64,000 nt of DNA from CAWCGU01 sp963838095 (lineage in GTDB: Bacteria > Actinomycetota > Thermoleophilia > Solirubrobacterales > 70-9), in NCBI GenBank assembly GCA_963838095.1, contig CAWIPO010000007.1, forward strand, positions 372,001-436,000, given 5' to 3'. A program made the position numbers and the translations under genes. Shown here one piece after another: positions 55,167 to 64,000 of this stretch; positions within the stretch are counted from its first letter, which is position 1; every line of letters begins with the position of its first letter. A model generated the notes under the pieces. The model ran no database searches, was not told the DNA's origin, and was given only the letters and a program-made list of their open reading frames with translations.

Positions 55167-56405
55167 TCAGCCCATGAACGAGTGCTGCTGGGCTTCGGCT
55201 GCCGGACCGGCCGCCGCGCCCGATTCCAGGAGTGCGTCGATCTCCTCGGCCGTCAGCCCGGCGGATTCGAGCACCTCGCGCGTGTGCTCGCCCAACGCCG
55301 GCGCCGGCATATGCACTGTCCCCGGCGTGCGTGACAGCTTCACCGGGACGCCGAGCTGGCGCACCGGGCCGAGCCCGGGCTGCTCCCACTCGACCACCAT
55401 CTCCCGCTCCTTCACCAGCTCGGAGTCGAGCGCCTCGTCGACGTCGAGCACCGGCTCGATCATCCCGTCGTGCTCGTCGTTGAACGCCTTCCACTCGGCG
55501 CGCGTCTTCGAGCGGAAGACCTCGGCGATCTCGGCCCAGGCCTCCGAGCCGGCTTCGTCGAACTGCTTCGCAATCAGGTCCTCGCGGTCCACCCCGCGGC
55601 AGAAGCTGGCCCAGAACTGCGGCTCCAGCGCCCCCATCGTGATGTAGCCGTCCTTCGCCTCGTACGGCAGGTAACAGACGAACTTGCCTGTCAGCTGGCC
55701 CTCGCCGCGCTTCGGCACCTGGCCGTCGCACAGGTAGGCGCCGGCGACCATCGCCAGCCAGGCGAGCGAACCGTCGGCCATCGATACGTCGACGAACTGG
55801 CCCTCGCCCGAGCGCTTGGCCTCGTGCAGCGCCGCCAGGATCCCGAAGGCGCCCATCAGCGCTCCGCCTCCCAAGTCGGCGATCTGACCCGCCGATTGGA
55901 TCGGTGGGCCGTCGGCCTCGCCGGTCAAGCCGAGCAGGCCGATCAGCCCGAGGTAGTTCATGTCGTGCCCGGCGCGCCGAGTGTTCGGCCCGGTCTGGCC
56001 GTAACCGGTGATCGCGCAGTAGACGATCGCGGGGTTTTCCTCCTTCATCCGCTCGTAGCCGACGCCGAGGCGGTCGAGCACGCCCGGGCGGTAGCTCTCG
56101 AGCACGATGTCGAAGTCGCGGACGATCCGCAACAGGGCGTCCTTACCACCCTCGGACTTCAGGTCAAGCCGGATCGAGCGCTTGTTTCGGTTCAGCGCCA
56201 GGTACAGCGCCGAGCGGGTGCCGAGCCCCTGGTGCTCCTCGTCGCCGTAGTAGGGAGGCGCCCAGCGCACGTAGTCCCCCATCCCGGTGTCCTCGACCTT
56301 GACCACGTCTGCGCCGAAGTCGGCGAGGAGCTGAGAGCAGAAGCCACCCGGAAGCAGCCGGCTGAGATCGAGCACCTTGACGTCTGACAGAGGCAGCTCG
56401 CTCAT
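55167..56405 (-). CDS. CaiB/BaiF family III CoA-transferase, alpha-methylacyl-CoA racemase type
   Basis: A 412-residue enzyme. VLDLSRLLPGGFCSQLLADF and GADVVKVEDTGMGDYVRW are family signatures. His147 in GHDMNYLG and Asp177 in IADLGGGALMG lie 30 residues apart, the same spacing as the His/Asp base pair of alpha-methylacyl-CoA racemase. That favours 2-methylacyl-CoA epimerisation over CoA transfer. ATGA overlap with the BKACE gene. Pathway role: handles branched acyl-CoA together with the neighbouring dehydrogenases. Confidence 0.85.
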   Translation of the reverse strand: MSELPLSDVKVLDLSRLLPGGFCSQLLADFGADVVKVEDTGMGDYVRWAPPYYGDEEHQGLGTRSALYLALNRNKRSIRLDLKSEGGKDALLRIVRDFDIVLESYRPGVLDRLGVGYERMKEENPAIVYCAITGYGQTGPNTRRAGHDMNYLGLIGLLGLTGEADGPPIQSAGQIADLGGGALMGAFGILAALHEAKRSGEGQFVDVSMADGSLAWLAMVAGAYLCDGQVPKRGEGQLTGKFVCYLPYEAKDGYITMGALEPQFWASFCRGVDREDLIAKQFDEAGSEAWAEIAEVFRSKTRAEWKAFNDEHDGMIEPVLDVDEALDSELVKEREMVVEWEQPGLGPVRQLGVPVKLSRTPGTVHMPAPALGEHTREVLESAGLTAEEIDALLESGAAAGPAAEAQQHSFMG

Positions 56406-57289
56406 GCAGCCACCCGCTTCTTTAGCCCGAGGAGCTCGCGGGACTCGGCGACGGTAGCAGCGCGGCGGCCGATGTCCTCCGCCATCTGCCGTGCCTTGGC
56501 GATCAGATCGCCGTTGGAGCGCGCCATGTCGCCGTTCGGCAGATAGAGGTTGTCTTCGAGCCCGGCGCGGACGTTGCCGCCGAGGTCGAGCGAGGCGGCG
56601 AGCAGCTTCCACTGGTCGCGCGAGACGCCGATCACCTGCCAGTTGTTCGCGCCCTCCGCGCCGCCTGGGATCTGGTCGGACATGAACGTGACATTGCGAG
56701 GCGTCGGCCGGATGCCTCCGGTCACTCCCATCACGAGGGAGATCTGAAGCGGCGGGCTGAGCAGTCCCATGTCCAGCAGCGGGTCCAGGTTGGCGACGTG
56801 GCCGGCGTCGAAGCACTCGTGCTCGGGCTGGATCCCGAGCTCGTTCATCGCCTCGATGAACTGGATGATCGTGTCGAAGGAGTTCTCGAACACGGCCTTG
56901 AAGACGAAGTCCTTGCGCCGCCGCGAGTACTTGGCGTAGTTCATCGAGCTCATGTTCAGCGCCGCGACGTCGGGGCGAAGCTCGCGCAGGTACGCGATCC
57001 GCTTCTCCATCGGGACCCCGATCGCGCCGGTGGAGTAGTTGACGATCACGTCGTCGACCTCGGCCAGGATCGCCTCGGTGATCGCGCGGAAGTCCTCGAT
57101 CTCGTAGCTCGGCACGCCGTCAGGGGTGCGAGCGTGGATGTGAATCTGAGATGCCCCCTCGTCGACGGCCCGGCGCGCCTCGGTCGCGTACTCCTCGGGC
57201 GTGTAGGGGATCGCCGGGCACTGTTCGCGGTTGGCGATCGCGCCCGAGATCGAGCAGCTGATGATCACGGGATCCTCGAATCGGCTCAT
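56402..57289 (-). CDS. Beta-keto acid cleavage enzyme (BKACE, DUF849)
   Basis: A 295-residue TIM-barrel enzyme of the 3-keto-5-aminohexanoate cleavage (Kce) family. It condenses a beta-keto acid with acetyl-CoA, giving acetoacetate and a new acyl-CoA. Zn-ligand His50 and His52 lie in QIHIHARTPDG, and the C-terminal Glu ligand is likely in RAGLEDNLYLPNG. Overlaps the oxidase and CoA-transferase genes by ATGA on both sides. Substrate differs among subfamilies; here it is unknown. Confidence 0.9.
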   Translation of the reverse strand: MSRFEDPVIISCSISGAIANREQCPAIPYTPEEYATEARRAVDEGASQIHIHARTPDGVPSYEIEDFRAITEAILAEVDDVIVNYSTGAIGVPMEKRIAYLRELRPDVAALNMSSMNYAKYSRRRKDFVFKAVFENSFDTIIQFIEAMNELGIQPEHECFDAGHVANLDPLLDMGLLSPPLQISLVMGVTGGIRPTPRNVTFMSDQIPGGAEGANNWQVIGVSRDQWKLLAASLDLGGNVRAGLEDNLYLPNGDMARSNGDLIAKARQMAEDIGRRAATVAESRELLGLKKRVAA

Positions 57290-57749
57290 GCCGGCGTCAC
57301 CTCCACGTAGACAGCTTCGGGGCCGATGTTCATGGCCACCCCCTCGTAGAGCTTGCGGCCGAGGCCGTAGTTGTCCCTAAGGGCCTGCTCAGCAACTGCT
57401 TCTTCGTCGGGAGAGACGATGCGGGCGGTGCAATCCGTTACCGCTCCCAATGGCTTGCCTCGCGCGTCGCAGGGCGCCACTCTCGCCCGGCCGTTACTGC
57501 GGATGCGCCGGACCTTCCCAACGCTGGCCTCGCTTCGGAAGTAGAGCTTGCCCTCGGCCACCCCGAACCAAACCGGTGTTGGGATCGGCTCGCCGGACGC
57601 ACGGTAGGTGATCACCAACGCGTACTTGCGGCCGGTGAGCCCGCCGAACCCGTGAGCGGTCGCTTCGCCTTCGGCCGCTTCGATCGCGCGCCTGTGGCGA
57701 ACGCCGTCGGTCAACCGGTTCGATGCCGCGGCGAGGCGCTCGCCTACGC

Positions 57750-57753
<4 letters not shown>
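57286..57753 (-). CDS. Pyridoxamine 5'-phosphate oxidase-fold flavin/F420-dependent protein
   Basis: A 155-residue split-barrel protein (PPOX class, F420- or FMN-binding). KYALVITYRASGEPIPTPVW and YFRSEASVGKVRRIRSNGRA, RVAPCDARGKPLG are typical. It starts by GTGTGA overlap with the carboxyltransferase gene and overlaps BKACE by ATGA. Such proteins reduce enones or quinones with F420H2, so a reductase step within the acyl-CoA pathway is possible. Confidence 0.85.
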
Positions 57754-59426
<1,673 letters not shown>

Positions 59427-60209
59427 CTAGCGTCCTTTCCAGTTCGGCTCGCGCTTCTCGAAGAAGGCCTGCACGCCCTCGAGGATGTCCTCGGTCGAGA
59501 AGGTCAGCGAGAGCTGCGAGCGCAGGTATTCGAGCGCGTCGTCCAGCGCCATGTCCTGTTGGCGGTACATCGCGTCGTGGCCGAGGCGCATCAGGATCGG
59601 GCTCTTGGAGGCGAGCTTCGCGGCCCACTCGTCGACCGCCGCCTGGAACTCGTCGGCCGCGACGACCTTGTTTGCGAGCCCGTACTCCACCGCCTCCTCG
59701 GCGCTCAGCCGCTCGCCGAGAAGGATCATCTCGTTCACCTTCTTGCGCGGGACGTTGCGGTAGATGATCGACATGATCATGTAGGGGAAGGCGCCGATGT
59801 TGATCTCGGGCGTGCCGAATGTCGCGCCCTCCTTGGCGATCACGAGGTCGCAACTGAGCGCCAGCCCCATGCCGCCGGCGAGCACGTGGCCGTTCGCGGC
59901 GCAAAGCGACGGCTTCCCCAGCCGCGGCATCAGGCGAAAGAACTCGAGGAAGAGATCAGTCGCGAAGTGCTTCTGAACCAGCGGGGCATCGGCCGCGAAC
60001 CCGCCCAGATCGGCGCCGGCGCAGAAGGCCTTGTCCCCCGCTCCCGTGAGCACCATCGCGCGCACCTCCGTGTCCTCGCGAACCCGCTTGACCGCGTCGA
60101 CGAGCTCGGTCAGGAGCTCTCCCGAAAGCGCGTTGCGCTGTTCGGGGCGGTTCAGAGTGACCGTAGCGACCCCGTCTTTGACCTCGTACAGGAGTTGCTC
60201 GTAAGCCAT
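59427..60209 (-). CDS. Enoyl-CoA hydratase/isomerase family protein
   Basis: A complete 260-residue crotonase. Oxyanion-hole motifs CAGADLGGFA and AANGHVLAGGMGLALSCDLV; TPEINIGAFPYMIMSI holds the Glu position; end LEGVQAFFEKREPNWKGR. ATG at 60209; a longer in-frame start would run into the divergent promoter. It leads the minus operon, followed immediately by the carboxyltransferase. Likely hydrates an unsaturated acyl-CoA made by the divergent dehydrogenases. Confidence 0.9.
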   Translation of the reverse strand: MAYEQLLYEVKDGVATVTLNRPEQRNALSGELLTELVDAVKRVREDTEVRAMVLTGAGDKAFCAGADLGGFAADAPLVQKHFATDLFLEFFRLMPRLGKPSLCAANGHVLAGGMGLALSCDLVIAKEGATFGTPEINIGAFPYMIMSIIYRNVPRKKVNEMILLGERLSAEEAVEYGLANKVVAADEFQAAVDEWAAKLASKSPILMRLGHDAMYRQQDMALDDALEYLRSQLSLTFSTEDILEGVQAFFEKREPNWKGR

Positions 60210-60231
60210 TTCGCGCACCCTAGCAGCATTC

Positions 60232-60278
60232 AACAGTAGAAAGTATTACTGTTTACTTTCTGCGTTCCGCGGAACGCA
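60232..60278. promoter_or_regulatory. Two operator-like inverted repeats in the divergent acyl-CoA promoter
   Basis: AACAGTA-N9-TACTGTT (60232-60254) lies within AT-rich sequence that also contains AAAGTA-N8-TACTTT. The perfect palindrome GCGTTCCGCGGAACGC (60263-60278) follows. Both lie between the divergent enoyl-CoA hydratase and acyl-CoA dehydrogenase starts, where a TetR or MerR regulator would act. The AT-rich section stands out in high-GC DNA and probably carries the -10 boxes. Confidence 0.6.
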
Positions 60279-60311
60279 CCACGCCTGAAAACCGAATGAG
60301 AGGAACCCCAA

Positions 60312-61523
60312 ATGGAGGCAGCGACGAGCGAGAAGGTCCTGAAGCCGGACTTCGGTGGCGGGCGCCGGCACTTCATCTTCACCGACGAGCACGAGGACCT
60401 TCGCGAGTCGATGCGCTCCTGGGTTCAAAAGGAGCTGCGGCCACACCGCAACGAATGGGAGGAGACGCTGTGGCCCGACGAGGCGATGCGCCGCGCCGGC
60501 GAGCTCGGGTTCCTCGGCCTTTGCTTCCCCGAGAAGTACGGCGGCCAGGGCGGCGACTACTTCTACTCGCTTGTCCGCGCCGAGTGCATGAGCCACTCGG
60601 GCTCGGGCGGCACGAACATGGGCTTCGCCGTCCAGACCGACATGGCGCTGCCGCCGGTCCACCTGCTCGGCCGCGAGGAGACAAAGCAGCGCTACCTCGT
60701 CCCGGGAATCAAGGGGGAGAAGATCGCCTGCCTCGGGATCACCGAGCCCGGCGCCGGCTCTGACGTCGCCGGCATCCGCACGACCGCGATCCGCGACGGC
60801 GACGAGTACGTGATCAACGGCTCGAAGACATTCATCACCAACGGCCCGCGGGCCCACTTCATCGTCCTGGTGACGAAGACGGACCCCTCGAAGGCGCACG
60901 ACGGAATCACGCTGTTCGTGGTCGACCTCCGAGACGACGACGGCAATCACGTCCCCGGCTTCAGCGTCTCGCGGCGGCTGGAGAAGATGGGCATGCACTC
61001 CTCCGACACCGGTGAGCTCTCGTTCGAGGACGTCCGCGTGCCGGCGGAGAACATGCTGGGCGAGGAGGGCAAGGGCTTCTACCACATCGCCTGGGAGCTT
61101 CAGGGCGAGCGGCTGGTCTCGGCCGCCGGCTGTGTGGCCTCCTGCGAGCGGATGTTCGAGCGCACGCTCGAGTACGCCAAGGAACGGGAGGCGTTCGGGC
61201 GCCCGATCGGCAAGTTCCAGGCGATCCGCCACAAGTTCGCCGAGATGGCGACGAAGACCGAGGCCGCGAAGCAGCTCACCTACGCAACCGCGTGGCGGTT
61301 TGCCAACGGCGAGTACCCGGTGCGCGAGATCACGATCGCGAAGCTGTTCGCCTCGCGGGTCGCGTGCGAGGTCGCCGACGAGTGCGTGCAGATCTTCGGC
61401 GGCTACGGCTACATGAAGGAGTACGAGATCGAGCGCGCCTACCGCGACGTGCGCCTGAACCGGATCGGAGCCGGCACAGACGAGATCATGCTCGACGTGA
61501 TCGGCAAGTCCTACGGGATATGA
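60312..61523 (+). CDS. Acyl-CoA dehydrogenase, isovaleryl/long-chain type
   Basis: A 403-residue flavoenzyme. ITEPGAGSDVAGI binds FAD/acyl-CoA; GSKTFITNGPRAHFIVLVT; RRLEKMGMHSSDTGELSFED; and C-terminal FGGYGYMKEYEIERAYRDVR. The terminal IGAGTDEI lacks the EGT Glu of MCAD/SCAD; instead ELQGERLV carries the Glu used by isovaleryl and long-chain dehydrogenases. This points to branched or long substrates. GAGAGGAA ribosome-binding site; ATGA overlap with the next gene. Confidence 0.92.
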   Translation: MEAATSEKVLKPDFGGGRRHFIFTDEHEDLRESMRSWVQKELRPHRNEWEETLWPDEAMRRAGELGFLGLCFPEKYGGQGGDYFYSLVRAECMSHSGSGGTNMGFAVQTDMALPPVHLLGREETKQRYLVPGIKGEKIACLGITEPGAGSDVAGIRTTAIRDGDEYVINGSKTFITNGPRAHFIVLVTKTDPSKAHDGITLFVVDLRDDDGNHVPGFSVSRRLEKMGMHSSDTGELSFEDVRVPAENMLGEEGKGFYHIAWELQGERLVSAAGCVASCERMFERTLEYAKEREAFGRPIGKFQAIRHKFAEMATKTEAAKQLTYATAWRFANGEYPVREITIAKLFASRVACEVADECVQIFGGYGYMKEYEIERAYRDVRLNRIGAGTDEIMLDVIGKSYGI

Positions 61524-62350
61524 GCCTCGCCGGCAAAACGCTGTTCATATCGGGCGGGAGCCGCGGGATCGGGCTCGAGATCGCGCTGCGGGCGGCGCGC
61601 GACGGCGCCAATGTGGCGCTGATCGCGAAAACCGACCAGCCGCACCCGAAGCTGGAAGGGACGATCCACACCGCGGCGCAGGCGATCAACGAGGCCGGAG
61701 GCGAAGCGCTGCCGATCGTCGGTGACATCCGCGACGACGCGCGAGTCGCCGAGGCGGTGGCCGAGGCGGTCGGGCGCTTCGGCGGCATCGACGTCTGCGT
61801 CAACAACGCCAGCGCGATCGCGGTCACCGGCACCGAGGCCACGGAGATGAAGCGCTACGACCTGATGCAGGACATCAACACCCGCGGGACCTTCGTCGTC
61901 TCGCAGGCCTGCATTCCCCATCTCAAGAAGGCCGAGAACCCGCACGTGCTGACCCTGTCGCCGCCGATCAGCCTCGACCCGAAGTGGGCGCGAAACCACG
62001 TCGCCTACACAATTGCCAAGTACGGGATGAGCCTCTGCACCCTCGGGATGGCGGAGGAGTTCCGCGACGACGGAATCGCCTTCAACTCGCTGTGGCCGCG
62101 GACGATCATCGCTACCGCAGCGGTCCAGAATCTGCTCGGCGGCGACGAGGCGATGGCGCGCTCGCGAAAGCCCGAGATCTATGCCAACGCGGCGTACGCC
62201 GTCCTTACCCGCCCGAGCCGCGAGGCGACCGGCAACTTCTACCTCTGCGAGGACGTGCTGGCGGAGGAAGGGGTGACCGACCTCTCGGACTACTCCTACG
62301 GAGACAGCGACGCCGAGCTCGTCGTCGACCTGTTCGTCGACCATGTCTGA
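61520..62350 (+). CDS. Short-chain dehydrogenase, HSDL2-like
   Basis: A 276-residue classical SDR. Cofactor motif FISGGSRGIGLEIALRAARD, NNAS at the beta4 turn, active-site Tyr/Lys in AYTIAKYGMSLCTLGMAEEF, and LNSLWPRTIIATAAVQNLL-like follow-on (NSLWPRTIIATAA). The HPKLEGTIHTAAQAINEAGG stretch is characteristic of HSDL2-type oxidoreductases, which act on fatty acyl or sterol substrates. Likely oxidises a 3-hydroxyacyl-CoA here. Overlaps both neighbours. Confidence 0.88.
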   Translation: MSLAGKTLFISGGSRGIGLEIALRAARDGANVALIAKTDQPHPKLEGTIHTAAQAINEAGGEALPIVGDIRDDARVAEAVAEAVGRFGGIDVCVNNASAIAVTGTEATEMKRYDLMQDINTRGTFVVSQACIPHLKKAENPHVLTLSPPISLDPKWARNHVAYTIAKYGMSLCTLGMAEEFRDDGIAFNSLWPRTIIATAAVQNLLGGDEAMARSRKPEIYANAAYAVLTRPSREATGNFYLCEDVLAEEGVTDLSDYSYGDSDAELVVDLFVDHV

Positions 62351-63527
62351 GGCGCTTGCCGAGAAGGCGTCGCTGGCGCTCGTTCCGAGCGACGAGGAGC
62401 GGCTGATGCGCGAGGCGGTGCGCTCGATCTGCGCCGACTTCGGGCCGAAGTACATGCGCGAGTGCACCGACGCCGACCGCCCGCCGACCGAGCTCTGGAA
62501 CGCGCTCGGCGAGAAGGGCTACATCGGCGTCAACATCCCCGAGCAGTACGGCGGCGGCGGGCAGGGGATGTCGTCGCTGCAGGCGATCGCCGAGGAGATC
62601 TCCGCCGCCGGCTGCTCGCTGCTGATGATGGTCGTCTCCCCCGCGATCGTCGGCTCGATCCTGACCCGGCACGGGACCGACGACCAGAGGCGCGACTGGC
62701 TGCCGGGGATCGCCTCTGGCGCCACCCGCGTCGCGTTCGCGATCACCGAGCCCGGCGCTGGCTCGAACTCGCACAACATCTCCACCGCCGCCCGGAGATC
62801 GAACGGTGGCTACGCCCTCCGCGGGACGAAGCAGTACATCTCCGCGGTCGAGGACTCGCAGGCGATCCTCGTCATCGCCCGAAAGCGCGAGGACGACGGC
62901 TCGCTCGGTCTGCCGCTGCTGCTGCTTGTGGACTCCGACGCTCCGGGCTTGGAGCGCCAGCACATCCCCACCGCCCTGCGCGCCCCGGACAAGCAGTGGG
63001 AGCTTCACTTCGACGACGTCGAGGTGCCGGCCGATCGCTTGGTCGGCGAGTCCGAGCAGGTGGGACTGAAGGCCGCCTTCGACGGCCTGAACCCGGAGCG
63101 GATCATGGGCGCCGCGTTCTCCAACGGCGCGGCCCGGCTGGCGCTCGACCTCGCGTCCGCGTACGCACGAGAGCGCGTTGTCTGGTCCCAGCCGATCGGC
63201 GCCCACCAGGGGCTCTCGCACCCACTGGCGCAGGCAAAGATCGAGCATGAGCTGGCGCGGCTGATGACGCAGAAGGCGGCCGCGCTATACGACGCCGGCG
63301 CGCCGGCCGGCGAGGTGGCAAATATGGCCAAGTACGCCGCCGCCGAGGCGGCGATCAAGTGTGTCGACCAGGCGATCCAAACGCACGGCGGCAACGGCTT
63401 CGCGCTCGAGTACGGCCTGGCCGACCTCTACTGGGGCGTCCGCTTGGCCCGCACCGCGCCGGTCTCGCGCGAGATGATCCTCAACTACGTCGCCGAGCAC
63501 TCGCTCGGCCTCCCGCGCTCGTACTGA
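62343..63527 (+). CDS. Acyl-CoA dehydrogenase, second paralogue
   Basis: A 394-residue dehydrogenase paralogous to the first but divergent. VRSICADFGPKYMRECTDAD, EQYGGGGQGMSSL, ITEPGAGSNSHNIST, RGTKQYISAVEDSQAILVIA, and HGGNGFALEYGLADLYWGVR. The end VSREMILNYVAEHSLGLPRS replaces the usual EGT/AGT motif. Glu in LNPERIMG is the likely base. Eight-base overlap with the SDR. Two paralogues in one operon may make different double bonds, or form a heteromer as in sterol side-chain degradation. Confidence 0.88.
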   Translation: MSEALAEKASLALVPSDEERLMREAVRSICADFGPKYMRECTDADRPPTELWNALGEKGYIGVNIPEQYGGGGQGMSSLQAIAEEISAAGCSLLMMVVSPAIVGSILTRHGTDDQRRDWLPGIASGATRVAFAITEPGAGSNSHNISTAARRSNGGYALRGTKQYISAVEDSQAILVIARKREDDGSLGLPLLLLVDSDAPGLERQHIPTALRAPDKQWELHFDDVEVPADRLVGESEQVGLKAAFDGLNPERIMGAAFSNGAARLALDLASAYARERVVWSQPIGAHQGLSHPLAQAKIEHELARLMTQKAAALYDAGAPAGEVANMAKYAAAEAAIKCVDQAIQTHGGNGFALEYGLADLYWGVRLARTAPVSREMILNYVAEHSLGLPRSY

Positions 63528-63530
63528 CCG

Positions 63531-64000
63531 CTACAGCGCCTCCTGCCCGCGCGCGGCGAGCCGGCCCAACGTCGATCCGAGCGACTCGGGGGTCCAGTGG
63601 TCGGGGTCGGCCAGCAGCAGCCGCGCACCCGCCTCGCCGAGACTGACGACAACCTGGCCGACCAACCGCGCCTCGGCGTCGACCAGGTCGGGATCCTCTC
63701 CCGCGCTGCTCTGCGAAAGCCACGTGCGGGCGAGGACAGCCACGGCCTCCACCTGCTGCTCGCGGCCGCGCTGCACGCGCCGGGTCACCGCGGCGTTGCC
63801 GGCACCCTCGCCGAGGAAGATCACGCGGTAGGCCTGCGGTGAGTCGGCCACGGTCCGCAGGAAGGCCGTCATCCCCTCGACCAGGGTGGCCTCCGGATCG
63901 CTGAGGTCGCTGACGCTCGCCAGTGCCTCGGTGATCTCGCTGAGGACTCGCTCCTCCTCACGGCGAAGCAGGGCGTTGAACAGCTCCTGCTTGCTCGGGA
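63531..64000 (-). CDS. TetR family regulator (partial, cut by window edge)
   Basis: The C-terminal 155 residues of a TetR protein. At the edge the sequence reads SKQELFNALLRREEERVLSE, matching the end of the helix-turn-helix and start of the ligand domain, then RTVADSPQAYRVIFLGEGAG and ARTWLSQSSAGEDPDLVDAE. The DNA-binding domain is beyond the window. It converges on the second acyl-CoA dehydrogenase with three bases between stops and may regulate the whole cluster. Confidence 0.75.
   Translation of the reverse strand, partial: PSKQELFNALLRREEERVLSEITEALASVSDLSDPEATLVEGMTAFLRTVADSPQAYRVIFLGEGAGNAAVTRRVQRGREQQVEAVAVLARTWLSQSSAGEDPDLVDAEARLVGQVVVSLGEAGARLLLADPDHWTPESLGSTLGRLAARGQEAL

Overview
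The window is high-GC DNA from an actinobacterium. The best guess is a deep-branching lineage such as Thermoleophilia (Solirubrobacterales/Gaiellales). Pointers are a mycobacterial-type integration host factor, a HemQ-type heme enzyme, a PimA-like glycosyltransferase, paired YrbE/MlaE permeases with an Mkl/MlaF ATPase, the holin-X/DUF3618/DUF4235 membrane trio and many GTG starts with ATGA/GTGA gene overlaps. This placement is inference; no rRNA, tRNA, CRISPR array or intact mobile element was seen.

Layout. 0-2.8 kb: the end of a thiamine-precursor (ThiX/ThiY-like) ABC transporter and an AlkA-type DNA glycosylase. 2.8-6.2 kb: a small membrane protein, a GNAT-like protein divergent from an alpha-oxoamine synthase, and the host factor. 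6.2-14.4 kb (minus strand): one long operon of two MlaE-like permeases, an MlaF-like ATPase, an RND/MMPL transporter, a membrane-anchored redoxin, a B3/4-domain protein, an unrecognised coiled-coil/Cys-His protein and a membrane protein. This operon is full of single-base frameshifts. 14.5-18.8 kb: lipoproteins and three tandem PQQ-glucose-dehydrogenase-like domains. 18.8-25.8 kb: aldehyde dehydrogenase, alpha/beta hydrolase, fatty-acid desaturase and a zinc-ribbon/adenylate cyclase/ATPase regulator. 25.8-32.9 kb: a hypothetical protein divergent from a patatin-like lipase, a secreted beta-helix protein, a TetR remnant, and a LuxR regulator divergent from NTF2-like and cupin genes.

32.9-44.9 kb: cobalamin-dependent methionine synthase under a SAM riboswitch, a glycosyltransferase-flippase fusion, HemQ, ferredoxin-NADP reductase, and an iron-sulfur neighbourhood (BolA, monothiol glutaredoxin, IscA/ErpA), then a redox protein, a short-chain dehydrogenase-like protein and DegV. 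45-51 kb: envelope genes and a Nit/TetR/hydrolase/membrane-trio operon with a well-defined promoter-operator. 51-54.4 kb: a lipoprotein and a large membrane protein. 54.4-64 kb: a divergent acyl-CoA catabolic cluster (MerR, AMACR-type CoA enzyme, BKACE, flavin/F420-type oxidoreductase, acyl-CoA carboxyltransferase and enoyl-CoA hydratase on one side; two acyl-CoA dehydrogenases and an HSDL2-like dehydrogenase on the other), flanked by a partial TetR gene. This is the best candidate for an uncharacterised pathway.

Frameshifts are concentrated at 6.2-14 kb and 26.6-30.3 kb. They mostly interrupt well-conserved frames by one base without nonsense substitutions, so sequence error is more likely than gene decay. 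Coordinates of those genes span the reconstructed frame.
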